64,000 bases of DNA from the NCBI GenBank assembly GCA_035771175.1, contig CM069607.1:10536501-10600500 (forward strand), read 5' to 3'. A model generated the notes under the pieces. The model was not told where the DNA came from. It saw only the letters and a list, made by a program, of their open reading frames with translations, and ran no database searches. This DNA is from Paratinospora sagittata. Its lineage: Eukaryota > Streptophyta > Magnoliopsida > Ranunculales > Menispermaceae. Numbering within the stretch: the stretch's first letter is position 1; each line of letters opens with the position of its first letter. A program made the translations under genes and the position numbers. This document shows, piece by piece, positions 1 to 11,387 of this stretch.

Positions 1-528
1 TTTTGAGTATATCACAAAATGAGCTGAACTTTGAATTATTGAACTATTTTTCATTGTCCGACACTATGACATGTGGTACACCAAACCGACATATGATCGA
101 TTGCCAGATGAACTTTGTGGTCTTTTGCTCAGTTATTTGAGCTAAGGGTTCTACTTTGGCCCATTTGGTGAAGTAGCTCACTGCTACGATGGCAAACCTC
201 ACTTAGCCTTTGTAGATCAGCAGAGGCCCGATTAGGTCTACCCCCGCTGAGCGAAAGGCCACGGGCTTTGAATCAGAGTTAAATTTTCTAGAAGAGCTCT
301 TATAAGTATGACATGTCGCTGGCAACTATCGCAACTCCTCGAGGTTTTCAATGTGTCGCGGTTGATGGTTGGCAAGTAGTATCCCAGACAGGGTACTTTA
401 CCTCCTGAGTGATTCCCACATACTCTTGAGTGTACTTCATCCAAGATGAGCTGAGTTTGTTCCTCCCGTAAGCAGTTGAGGTATGGTAAGTTGTAGCTGC
501 GTCGATATAGCTCGTTATCGACCATCAC
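1..528 (-). pseudogene. integrase relic (zinc-binding and catalytic core start)
   Basis: The 238-528 segment has a degraded H2C2 zinc-binding module: an H in EVHSRVCGNHSGG and the C-x2-C of CDSCQRH. The reading continues to base 1 with a VDLIGPL block, SYFTKWAKVEPLAQI and RFGVPHVIVSDN, matching the rve integrase core. The usual first catalytic D (VDYFTKW in relatives) reads S here, and stops interrupt the frame. The domain runs off the window. Confidence 0.8.
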
Positions 529-546
529 ATATCTTGCTCTTTGTCG

Positions 547-1600
547 CTATATTTTCCTAGTCACCACTTTGTCTTTCGGGAGCTCTCCTGTTTTCAGAAA
601 TGCCATAATTGGATCCATCCAGCAAGAGCTGACCTCAGCCAGGCCGACCTGAGCTCCCTTCTTTATGCTCCTGGTATGCAGGTATTCCACTGGTATTTGG
701 AGGACGAGCTCATCCTTGGATGATGAAGTGAGCTTTGAGAAAGCGTCGGCTAGGGAATTGTCTACTTGCGGGATTTGGATGACCTCATGTTCTTCAAACT
801 TGGTTAGCAATTGTTTCACCATTTGCAGGTAAGCTTGCAAGCAGTCATCTTTCACCTGATATTCAACTATGACTAAGTTAGCTACCAGCTACGAATCACA
901 ACATATTGCCACCTTGTGTACCCCCCAATTAATTGCCATACGAAGTCCTGCCAGGAAGGCCTCATAGTCGGACTCATTATTGGAGGCGGAGAAGCCGTAG
1001 CGAAGAGTTGCTAGGTGTTTTTCTCCTTTCGGAGAAACTAATACGATGCCAGCTCCGCTTCCCTGCTTGAATGATAAACCGTCGACAAACAACTTCCACG
1101 TTAGCTCTAGCTCGACATCGGTGTCATCCTCTTCCTTTTGTTTAAATGAGAACGTTTTTACAAAGTCTGCTAGTGCTTGATCTTTGATTGAAGTTCTCGG
1201 CTGGTACTCCATGTCGAATTCGCTGAGCTCAACAGACCACTTTGTCAATCTCCCAGAGGTCTCTGGATTCTGCAATACTTGCCGAAGTTGTTTTCGTGTG
1301 AGCACCACCACCGTATGCGCTTGGAAATATGGCATGAGCTTCCAGGCTAAAGTGATCAAGGTGAAGGTGAGCTTCTCCATTTCGGCGTACCTTGTTTCCA
1401 TATTGAGGAAAGATTTGGTCACATAGTAAATAGGTTTTTGAATACCTTGCTCGTCTCTGACCAATGAGGAGCTCACAACTGTATCCAAGATAGACAAGTA
1501 GATGAAAAGTTTTTCTCCCGGAACCGATTTTGATAATAACAGTGATGAGTTGAGGTAGGTCTTCAGCTCTTGGAAAGCCCGTTCGCATTCATCGTCCCAT
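547..1600 (-). pseudogene. RNase H region of the Tat-like element
   Basis: The reading at 889-1497 contains IYYVTKSF and AYFQAHTVVVLT-like blocks of the retroelement RNase H, then a second RNase H-like stretch beginning KLFVDGLSFKQGSGAGIVL and ending CCDS. Two RNase H-like domains are known from Tat elements. The 547-855 segment continues the second domain and linker. Frameshifts break the reading near 860-890 and 1497-1560. Confidence 0.8.
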
Positions 1601-1699
1601 TCCAGGGTCTTCTTCTAAATCAATTTGAATAAGGGGAAACATTTATTTGTGGACTTTGATACGAAACCGGTTAAGTGCGGCGATACAACCTGTCAAGCT

Positions 1700-2420
1700 T
1701 TACACCTCCTTTATGGTTCGCGGTGGTTTCATCTCTATTATAGCTTGGACCTTGTTCGGATTTGCTTCAATCCCTCTTTGGTTGACCAGAAAACCAAGGA
1801 ATTTTCTCGTTGCAACCCCAAAAGTGCACTTGGTTGGGTTGAGCCTCATGTTGTAACATCGAATGGTCTCAAATACATCTCTGAGGTAATCGGGATGAGC
1901 TGCTGACCTCACACTCTTAACGAGCATGTCGTCGACATAAACCTCCATGTTCATCCCAATCTTATCCTTGAACACACGATTCACCAACCTCTGGTAAGTA
2001 GCTCCGACATTTTTCAATCCGAAAGGCATAACTTTGTAGCAGTACAGACCTCGATCAGTAATGAACGAAGTCTTCTCTTCATCTCGGTGGTACATCATGA
2101 TCTGGTTGTACCCCGAGTACGCATCCATGAAACTGAGTAGTTCATGACCTGTTGTGGCATCAACGAGCTGATCTATTCTTGGGAGAGGAAAGTTGTCCTT
2201 TGGGCATGCTTTGTTTAGATCTGTGAAGTCGACACATATCCTCCATTTCCACTTTTTTTTTCACCATCACGACATTAGCTAGCCAATCTGGGTATGATAC
2301 TTCCCGGATGAACTGAGCTCGAATGAGCTTATCGACCTCTTCTTTGAGGGCTGGGGCTCATTCTGTGCTCAACGCTCTTCTCTTTTGTCTTGTTGGCATT
2401 GTCCTATGATCTGAACTGAG
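1700..2420 (-). pseudogene. reverse transcriptase relic of the Tat-like element
   Basis: The core segment at 1700-2128 holds MDAYSGYNQI, MPFGLKNVGATYQRLVN and the catalytic YVDDMLVKS, all conserved in Ty3/gypsy RT. The catalytic aspartates are kept. Upstream on the minus strand (2130-2300) the DYTDLNKACPKDNFPLP-like block is readable but frameshifted at a T-run near 2258-2265. A premature stop follows the TIKEV end. Confidence 0.88.
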
Positions 2421-2501
2421 ACGGTGGACGATTACACTAGAAGATATGCCCGACATGTCATCATGTGACCAGGCAAAAATGTCTTTGAACTCCTTCAATA
2501 C

Positions 2502-3110
2502 CTAGACAACTTGGTCAGTTAATTTCGAGCTCATTCCGATCCCAACCTTGACCGTTTTAGATGTATCCTCGGTGATGGGGACCTCTTTCCACTCATCCTG
2601 AGTTTTGAGATTTGGAGTGTTTTCCCTCGGGTTCAGGTCGTGATCAAGGATGATGTCGACCTGCATGAGTTCCTTCTCGGCAGGTTGGAAGGTCGACCCT
2701 CCGAAGTTTTTGCTCTTCATCACCACTGCATAGCACTCTCTTGATTCCTTTTCGCTGCCCCTTACTACACCTACCTCGCGCTCAGTTGGGAACTTGAGTG
2801 CGAGGTGGTATGTAGATTCCATGGCTCTGAGTTCGTTGAGGAAAGGTCAACTCACAATAACATTGTAAGCTGATGGTCTTTTCACAGCGAGGAATTCTAC
2901 CATGACTGTAGCTCTATATTCCTCTTCTCCAGCTGTGACTGGAAGAGCGATCCTTCTCTCTGGCATTATTCCATCCCCTGTGAACCCGATTAATGGGACG
3001 TCGACCGAGGTGAGTTGATCTTTCGTAAGTCCCAACTTCTCGAAGGTTGGCTAATAGAGGATATCGACCTAGCTCCCATTATCGACTAGGATTCGATGGA
3101 CTTTGTGGTT
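2502..3110 (-). pseudogene. aspartic protease relic of the Tat-like element
   Basis: Near 3040-3090 (minus) the reading gives LVDNGS followed by a stop and VDILY, the DNGSS-type catalytic site of Tat elements with the second serine codon turned to a stop. Downstream, 2847-3035 reads VPLIGFTGDG and ends AYNVI, normal for a plant gypsy retropepsin. The 2502-2822 segment continues toward the RT with no recognised domain. Confidence 0.75.
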
Positions 3111-3589
3111 CGCGACATCCATTGTCACTACCAAAGCATCGGCGTGAGGTCAACATACGTCTCGAGCCTCTTCTTATGTGAAAGTGATAGCGAAGTAAGC
3201 TCTTCTCTACTTCTCCGATCAGCAAGACAGGTTCATGACATTGGCATGGGCCGCTTTGACATAAGCCTTCAAAGCCCAATTTGACGTCTTATCGAGGTCA
3301 CCTCCAAAAATCGTTCGGATCTCCCTCGACTGATCATCTCTTCCTTACTCAGGCAATCGAGCTCTTTCCTGATCCGAGCTCTTCACATAATTCTTGAGAT
3401 GACCCCAACGGATCAACGCCTCGATTTTCTCTTTGAGGTCATAGCACTGATCTGTGTTGTGACCATGGTCTTTGTGGAATCAACAATATTTTTTTTTGTT
3501 TCGCCAATCTGCTGGGGTGTTAAGCCTCTTTGGCCACCTCAGGTAATCCTTCTCTTGTACTTGTAAGAGGATCTGCTCCATCGAGGTTG

Positions 3590-4888
3590 CTATAGCGTGT
3601 AGGTCGAATACACATTTTGGAGGTTTTTCTTCTGACCTCGCTGGTTCGAATCCGACCTCTTACCTCTTCTATCTTCTTCCTTCACCTTATGTTCCCATTT
3701 TCTCTTTTTGTCTTTCTTTGAGCTTTTAGAGGGATCATCTTCCTCCTTCTTAGCATCAGTTTGTTTGTCCGCATTGATGTACTTTTTAGTTCGGTCTAGG
3801 ATATCTTTATAGGTCTGAACTTTTTTCTTGCCCAATGAGTAGTGGAATGGCCCGGGCCTCAAGCAGACTGTAAAGGCTGTAATGGAGGTTGCATCATCCC
3901 AATCGTCTATTTCAACTAGTGCGTCATTGAACCGCCCGAGGTAATCTTCTAGACTTTCCCCTTGCTTTTGTCGGATAGCCAACAAGCCATTTACTGGCTT
4001 TTTTCGTTATTTTTTTTTCTGGCAAAGTGTTCGATGAACTTGTAAGCTAAGTATCCGAACGAACAAAGAGACCCTGGTTTCAGCTTTCAGTACCACTTCC
4101 TAGTTGGCCCTCCAAGGGTAATCTGAATCCCTTGCACATTGTGGCGTCGTCGTATCCTTTGAACTTCATCCACGATTTGTAGTTTTCAACATGCTCCATA
4201 GGATCTATTTTACCCTTGTATGTTTTGACCTCATAGGCAGCGGAGCCTAAAACACCTATTCTATAAAAGGTAAAGGGAGATCTTTGTATTCCTCATTCAA
4301 TCGGGCTTAATTGCTTCCTCTCGACCAGGTCAACCTCGACTAAATCTTTCGAGCTGACTTAGCGAAAGCGGACCGTCAAGTCTTCAAAACAAGTGACTTT
4401 ACACCAGCCGACTTAGTTGATGTCGACCTAGTGGGCTTGGTCGGGGCCGACCTAGGAATTCGACGGCGAGCCTCTTTCCTAAGCGTTGACTGGGCTTGGG
4501 AAGAATTTGGCTCATCAGCTTTCTTCCTAGCTTCTAGGGAGTGTCGAAGATCTCCGATAGAAAGAGACTTTTGTTTGGACTCGTTTGGGTGTTGGCCACC
4601 GCTTTTCACTGGCTACAGCTTCGAGCTAACGCTCTAGCAACGACTCTCAGTGTTTCTCTTGGGGTCTGCCCGTCGTGCCAGCATGGTTGGATGCGTTGCT
4701 CATTGCTCGAGTTGCTGCTCGAGCACTATCTGGGAAAATCTTTCGACATTCTTCTCAATATTGCGCAGCCTCGAAGGTTTCTGAGTCGGGTTCTTCTTTT
4801 TATTCGGTGGCCTTCCCCGTTTAACAGGAAGTGGTTCTGGTGAAGCTACGAGTTCCATGATATGAATGTGGTATGCTTCTTGACTCAT
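3590..4888 (-). pseudogene. gag relic of the Tat-like element
   Basis: An open segment at 4700-4888 begins near the LTR with ATG. Another open segment lies at 4376-4609. The capsid-like segment at 3590-3985 contains the GESLEDYLGRFNDALVEI pattern typical of Retrotrans_gag proteins, followed by a lysine-rich basic tail. Stops and frameshifts separate the segments. The protein would have formed virus-like particles. No intact zinc knuckle was found. Confidence 0.75.
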
Positions 4889-4945
4889 GATGGGAGAGCT
4901 TTACTAGACTTTTCAGCTCTCGTCGTCCCCACAAACAATGCCAAA

Positions 4946-5740
4946 TGTTGGTGCAGAATTTGACCAACACCAAATTTGTTGATATATTGTGGAGACGAGC
5001 CGACCTTAGACCACGAGTCACCGGAATTTGAGACAGTTCAAACGGACGAAAAAAGGCTCTCATAAAGAACACCGGTGTGGTGTCGGCCAAAGATCCTCTG
5101 ATGCCTAAGTCAGTGCTTGTTTCAGTAAGAAATCTTACACAGGATTTACGGTGTGTAGTTTCATACCTTTTCAAGATGAATAATGGGCTATTTATAGGAG
5201 ATGTCATATGGCCGGAGTGGCTAACTGCCCCTTAGGCATGTGCCACGTGTCGATTCCTGATTAGTTGATAGTAAGTATAATGAGTTGTCAAGCTCATCTG
5301 CTCCGGGATTATAGGTTTCCCCATCCCAGATGAAGTAGGTCTCATCCCAAGCTGCGAATTGTAGTTTTTGTCCCAAATTTGTCGTAACTGTCATGGACGT
5401 TTCTATCCCAAATATCTCGGGATCCTCTTGTGTTGTACTAGGAAACATTTACATTGGAGATCGGCCACGTCATCGTTTCGTTCTTAAACCGAGGTATCCG
5501 ACATTCGAGTTATCGATGATCAAATATCTCAAAAGTTTACATCGGATCTCTTTTTGACTAGATCAACATGGGCCGAGCTATCGTTCCTCGGATGGCCCGG
5601 TTTTCCATTCGTCGTGTTTGGGATATGCAATGAGACGGTAGCTCGATCAGACCGAGCTACCGTCATTTAGTGTTTCCCACTCTTTTTGGTCGTCGAACCG
5701 GGACGATGTTTATTTTGACCCGGACATTGCTAGCTCAACA
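4946..5740 (-). repeat. 5' LTR of the Tat-like gypsy element
   Basis: The block starts TGTTGG and ends CAACA on the plus strand, giving the short inverted termini expected of an LTR. Within it, on the minus strand, a TATA-like motif ATAAATAG lies near 5190. The gag reading direction at lower coordinates fixes this as the 5' LTR. Just inside it (4921-4945, minus) the sequence TTTGGCATTGTTTGTGGGG resembles the primer-binding region of Tat elements. Related LTRs occur at 19327-20038 and 25776-33623; all three share a block around the motif ACACCGGTRTGGTGTC or its diverged form. Confidence 0.8.
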
Positions 5741-6240
5741 TCTAAATGGACCTGTCTGCCAGCTCGGTCAACTCGTGGCGTGCCGAGCTGATGGTCCAAC
5801 AGTGGACACTTACCACTTTTCACCGGTTAGAGAGGCCCTCTTTAACACATTAAGAAAAGATTTTTTAGGGCTGCTATTGATGATAGTGATAGGGAATGAT
5901 ACTGACGCTCTACTGAAGACATCTTTCAAGAGGCTTTGACCGAGCTTCAACTTGAAGCAACCAATCTGGCACGAAAAGAAAAAACATTTTATTATCTTAG
6001 CAAGAAATGTGATGACTATGAATGTCAATATTTGTCACACCCCAGTACACAGCACACCGCAGTGTCTAGTACCCCCGGGATGTGATGGGTACCTCATACC
6101 GAGCGTACCCGAGCCGTTATGATCCATAATATTGTTATACCTCAATACACAGCCTGCACACAACGTCTAGTATCCCCGAGGTTTTTTGTCCACAAAGGGG
6201 GCCTCCCCCAAGTCGAACTCGCAACCTCCCCTTAAGAAGT
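5741..6240. other. Repeat-derived spacer with an LTR-like or SINE-like segment
   Basis: No gene is seen. From about 6034 the sequence reads TGTCACACCCCAGTACACAG, resembling a plant LTR terminus. Near 6213-6226 the minus strand reads GCGAGTTCGACTT, similar to a tRNA B box. These signals are too weak to classify. The duplicated phrase around CTAGTAYCCCCG (near 6065 and 6167) suggests a short internal repeat. Confidence 0.3.
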
Positions 6241-7260
6241 TATATGGTACTATAGCTGGAGTATGCCCTGCGGGGGTACTCATCACCCTGGGTAAGGGGC
6301 ACTGTGTGCAACCCAGGCGTGATAATATTCATTTTTAGAAAACCACCAATGATATAGGCAAACCCATTTAGAGACCTAGTAGCAGTCGGGACATAGCCCG
6401 TTATGAAAAACATAGCTTGAAGAGGGATTGAGATAGCCTCGAAGCAAGATAGCTGGAGAAAGCAAAGGTGAATGCAATGAGGAGTAGTTTGCCACTTGTG
6501 CATGCTTTCGCTATATTTACCAAAGCTACCTTACCTTAAGCGAAGCTCTACAACAATCCCGCTTCCTTCTTCCTCTCAATCTTGTCCTGTTGGCACACAA
6601 GATAAGTTTTAATATAGGCTTTTACATCCTATTTTATTTTCAGCCATTAGTACACCATGAAAGGGCACACAACCGAGGGTATGAAATCCAAAACTCAATC
6701 TTGAACTGACGAAGCTAGCTCCAGTGAGTCAATTAGGAAAGAAACCGGCGCTTCAAAAAGATAGACAGAATTCATGCGAGGAAGGTGAAAGAAAAGATAA
6801 GGATTTACCTTCTAGAAAACCAAGCCAGAAAAGGAAGGCATGGCATGATACCTCCTAGAGAGAAAGCCACTAGTGTTTTCGTTAGTATCGATTATAATCA
6901 ACAATAAAATGGGCTGGAGAAGAAGAATATATACCTCTTATAACCCGCACCCCTTAAACGCAATGAAATGCGTAGGGAAGAGCAACTAATATGCTTCATG
7001 GACTACTTCACCTTACCTCGTTACCTATACTTGGCCACCAACCATCTTTACCTTCCTCATAAAACTGTCTATAGCCATCACACAATCAGAGGAGTTGGAA
7101 GCCCTCAAAGCTTGACCTTGGAATCCGCACGCATGAGGATAAGCCAATAAATCAAAGAAGACAAGCCTTGGTGTTAAAGCGATTAGGCCCAGCCAATAGG
7201 GTCAACTCTCCAATTATTGATAGTAGGCATGCTGTCGAAACTGAATTCAAAGACTTCACA
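6240..7260. other. Non-coding segment of distinct composition, possibly organelle-derived
   Basis: This kilobase is visibly richer in G+C and purine-mixed sequence than the AT-rich DNA to its right, and its style resembles plant mitochondrial intergenic DNA (for example around 6740-6860). I did not recognise a mitochondrial gene in it. The open reading on minus 6240-6503 matches no family I know. Treat the NUMT idea as a guess. Confidence 0.25.
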
Positions 7261-8540
7261 TCAAAATCTTTAGTCCTTTAGGTATTGTATCTCATCTTCT
7301 CTCCAAACTTCTCTTAAATTTGAATCCAATCCAAAGACATCAGAAATGATTGAAAATTCATTGAATCATCAAAGTTTTCTAATAGATGTTAAATGACTAA
7401 CCAAGCAACCCAAGAAAAACGGAAACACAATTTATGAAAAGATAAATTGGTGAGTGAAAATATCGTCTCGTTAAGGTGATGATTAACACTCAAGACAAGG
7501 TTTAACTTTCCTTAAGAAATAATAATTTGTGTTGTACGGACCATAAAGTCCACTTATTGTGAGGCTCATGTATGTTCATTGTCGTTAATATAATGTAATA
7601 ATTCAAATAAATAAATATGTGATAGTGCATCTCGCTAACCTAACCTTTCAGCTGCCAAGGCCTTCATGCCTCTTTTAATTCATTTTTATAAAAGTAAATA
7701 TGTTTAATATATTATTCATTTTTTATATATAGTTTATGACACAAAATTATAAAATATTTAGTTGCGCGAACCCACTATACATAATTTTCACAATTTCAAT
7801 CAATGTACCATCCATTCCACTTCGTGTTTTTTATGAAATTATTATATTATTTATTGTTTAGATATAGCTTATGATAAAACTAAAACTTGATAAAATTAAA
7901 CTAACTTATAAAATTAATCACCACTCAAAAAATTAATATATTTATTAACTATTTTATATTGAGAAACTTAGGAAATTATTAGCTAAAGTATTTTATTTAA
8001 TTTTGTAAATAATTAACTGTATTTATTTGTATGATAATATAAACCAAATTATTGTAATAAACATTAAAGAAGCGGGGTACATTGCATGGGATAACAAACT
8101 TGTGAGATATAGAAATCTCTTTTCATGAAGCCCAGTTATATGTCTATGTCCAGGCGATCACTATCATGTATGAAACCAAATATCTGAAACCAAATATCAG
8201 AACATCAAAGTAGTCTTCATCCATTTTTAATTATGTTCATGCTTGATCAACAAATAGGATCATGGTAACCAAGTGTTAAACTTTATTGCCAGTTTTAAAA
8301 GCTTTTTTTTTTCTTTCTTTTTTTACTTCAAAGAGGATAAATTTAACAATTAGAACCTCTTGTGCTAAATTAGTATTAAACAAATACTAAATTATAAGAA
8401 TTAAAATATGAATTCCGATAAAGAAGTTTATCTTATTCATATATTCTAACAATCTTTTTATAAAAATTGAACTTTACTAAAATTAATAAAAGATAAAAAT
8501 ATTTTATAAAAAAAAATTATTAATTTATTTAAGAATAGTT
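7261..8540. other. AT-rich intergenic DNA, nothing recognised
   Basis: Long A/T runs and no open frame of note. No transposon termini were recognised here. Confidence 0.6.
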
Positions 8541-8553
8541 TATTATAGTTGGA

Positions 8554-9000
8554 CTAGAAATGAGAGCTTACAACAACCTTCGTTGACGCTACAAAGTATG
8601 GTGCAAGCTTAAATGGTTCAATACAACCATATGACAAAAGACAACAACCATAGGCAATTAGATTTGATTCCCCTGCAACTACCATTCCAACATGTTGCAG
8701 TGAGGCATGTAGCCTAGAGATTAATGATCTTGCATGCACTTTAGCGAGTACACCTCAACCTCTTCCAGCTTGAACCACGGATAACATATATAGATGACTC
8801 AATGAGAACAGGAACATACCTATTTGAGGCAACATCCAGACCTTTCAAAATTGCCCATAACACTAAACTTCTCTCACATGGTTGACTCCTCAAGAAACCC
8901 AAAGCTTCAGCTACCACACCGTCTGAATTTCTCACAATAGCTAGCTTCCAATGATATCTTTCTCAAAACTATCAGCATTTAGCTTTAGGCAATAGAGTCG
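8554..9000 (-). pseudogene. RNase H-like (RVT_3-type) domain relic
   Basis: On the minus strand, 8940-9000 reads KLNADSFEKDIIGS. After a frameshift and stop it continues LAIVRNSDGVVAEALGFL, then LVLWAILKGLDVASN and VPVLIESS. This is the order of the plant RVT_3 RNase H-like domain (KLNVDG, RDSNG, AEALALLEGL, ESD). The final segment 8554-8739 is less clear. Such domains occur in LINE derivatives and in host RNase H-like genes; I cannot tell which parent this had. It is broken by at least one frameshift. Confidence 0.6.
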
Positions 9001-11093
9001 TGGTGTTATTCGAAAGAGAGAAATAGGATTTATTTTTGTGCATATTAAAAGTTGCAATGCAAGTATTACGATTTTCAACTAAGAGATAGAAGGCAATTGA
9101 TCAATCCCACCTTCAACAGAAGTGATAACTCCTGCAACGAGAGAGAAGATCGTTTACAACTGTGCTCATCGAAGGTCATTTATTTTTTACTATGTTGTTG
9201 AATTTGTGATTCTCACGCTCAACAAAAGTAGTGACATCAAATTTATGTTGGGTTCACTGTTGCAATATTGGAAAGTGTATTTGCTAAGATTGTAAGCTTC
9301 ATTGTAAAAGGGACAAAACTTATATTAAATTAAAGTGACGAGTTCAAATGTCTAGTTTGAACCTTGTTGTAACTTCAAATAATGTTGAAGAATGTTAAAT
9401 GCATGAGAAATTTGGGTCAAGGATGGCAAAGATGTTGCATATGAAATAAATGATGTACTGATTGAGATTGATTACTGGTACTAGAGAATACCAATCAATT
9501 TGACATTTTACTAGTATTTTCGCATCCTATCATGCCTAGCAATGGACATAATATTTAAATGAAACTAGATAACATTGTTGATGAAATGTAGAATCTGTTC
9601 GAATGAACTTCTTGGAATAAATCAAGTAAGTATGAAAAAAAGACCACAAACATCTTCTTCAATCTCATTTCCTTTTTTTCTTTGATTTTTTCTCCTCTTA
9701 TTTTGAAGAATTTGGGGAAAATTGGTTAGGTTAAGGTAAGTTGATGATATTCTATGTTTGATATAATAAGGTATTTTGTTTTGTTTAATGGTGAGATTAA
9801 TATCTTCAATTTAAAATATTCTACGGGCATGTTAAAACATGAGAAGTTTTTATAATTATGGGAAAGAAATGAGTTCTTGAGATTAATTGTTATATGATTT
9901 TCTATTTTTGAGTAATGAACGAGGATTTTAAAGGGAAAATTGAAGGAATTTGAAGGTTTGAGATTTTGAGATTTTGATGGGTAGATATCTACCTCTATTT
10001 GACATTATTGTGTTAATAATTGTTTTTTTGGAGTATAAAAGTTTGAATTTCATAATTTTAAATATAATTTTATAGAAATCTGATTTTAATTGGAAATCTA
10101 AATTTCTGATTGTCGAATATATATGTTGTGATTTGGGTTTTGTATGAAATCCATCATTAGATAATTTTAGTTTGTTTTTAAATTGAAGACTTCAAAATTT
10201 ATTTGATGAAATCTAAGTTATTATGCTTAATTTCTACGAATTATCTTAATCAAAATTAAAGAGTACTATTGGATTGTTGGAAGAAATTATGTGATGGGTA
10301 CATAAAATGTCAAATATTGAGTTAAGGACATGTAGAATTATGTTGATTTAGTTGGATATATATTATTTAGAGATGGAAGTGTAATTAATTCATGGGTATT
10401 GAAAATAATCATTATATAAGATAATTTTCATAATGTGTACACTATAAAAAAAATGAGTGAGTTATTGGATTGATTAATGAACTCTCAAACTACTTGATAA
10501 TATGTCCCACAAAAAAAAAAAAAAAAAAGCTCGATAATATGACTTGCATAAGTATAATAGTATGTGGTATGTCATATATGAACAGTAAAACCTCTATAAA
10601 ATAATATTATTGGGATTAAGAAAAAATAGTTTTTATGTTTTAATTATTTGTACATGCTTTTTTTTTTTTACCAAGATTTATGTATGAGTTATAAATATAA
10701 ATAAATAAAAAAGAATGTGGTCAAAAGTTAGTGTGCATATACATAGAATTTCAAAAGTTACCATGTACAAACTTAAAAAATAATAAATTTTATGTACATA
10801 TAGCCCAAATAAAGACATATAATGAATTTAGTGACAAAAATCTTAAAAATGACAATGAATGTAGTTTAAACTACATAGACATACAATGACTATAGTTTTC
10901 AAATTTAATGCCCTAGAAGAGTGTTATAAGATGCTTCAAGCACATAGAATATAAACTCTATAAATAGTCATTAGTTTTACTTTTAGACTCCAAAATTGTA
11001 AGAGATGAAGAATAGTAATGTTAAAGAGACATAAATCAGCCAAATATCTTGAGTTAGAAAAAGTATTGTACGAGTGGTTTTTGTTATTTATAG
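9001..11093. other. AT-rich intergenic DNA
   Basis: No gene or clear transposon was recognised. It contains poly-A and poly-T stretches (10509-10528, 10660-10669) and repeated simple AT words. Confidence 0.55.
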
Positions 11094-11387
11094 TGTGGTT
11101 CGGCCCATTATGTATATCAGTGATATTTTTATTATCATGTGTTTCTATTTATTAGTTTCCTTGACTGCATTAGTTTCCTAGTCTGAATTGGAAACTAAGT
11201 CTAAAGCTCTCTATCTATATGTAGTATTGGGGATTGAGAGGAAAGTGTGAAAACAAAGACATTATGAGTGATGTATTAGATTCTCTCAAATTAGTAAAAT
11301 TTTCAAATTTGTGTGCGTTCTTCTTGTTGCTTTGATTTGTATTTGTGTGTGTGTTTGTATGTTTGTTCCGCTGCATAAATCTCAACA
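11094..11387 (+). repeat. Possible solo or isolated copia LTR
   Basis: The segment begins TGTGGTTCGG and ends CTCAACA, followed by AATAAGTATCAAAAC, a decayed likeness of the TGGTATCAGAGC primer-binding site of plant copia elements. Internal features such as TATCTATATG near 11212 would suit an LTR promoter. No matching second LTR and no coding region follow, so this is either a solo LTR or a truncated copy. Confidence 0.4.

Larger units (their letters stand above)
1..5740 (-). mobile_element. Ty3/gypsy LTR retrotransposon, Tat-like, 5' LTR plus internal region, truncated by window
   Basis: Read on the minus strand, the order is LTR, primer-binding region, gag, protease, RT, RNase H, integrase, which is the Ty3/gypsy order. 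The protease site DNGS, the style of the RT around YVDD, and a second RNase H-like segment carrying the FVDG motif point to the Tat lineage; that lineage call rests on remembered family features. All coding blocks carry stops or frameshifts, so the copy is dead. The 3' LTR and the end of the integrase lie left of base 1, so the total length is unknown. Confidence 0.9.
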
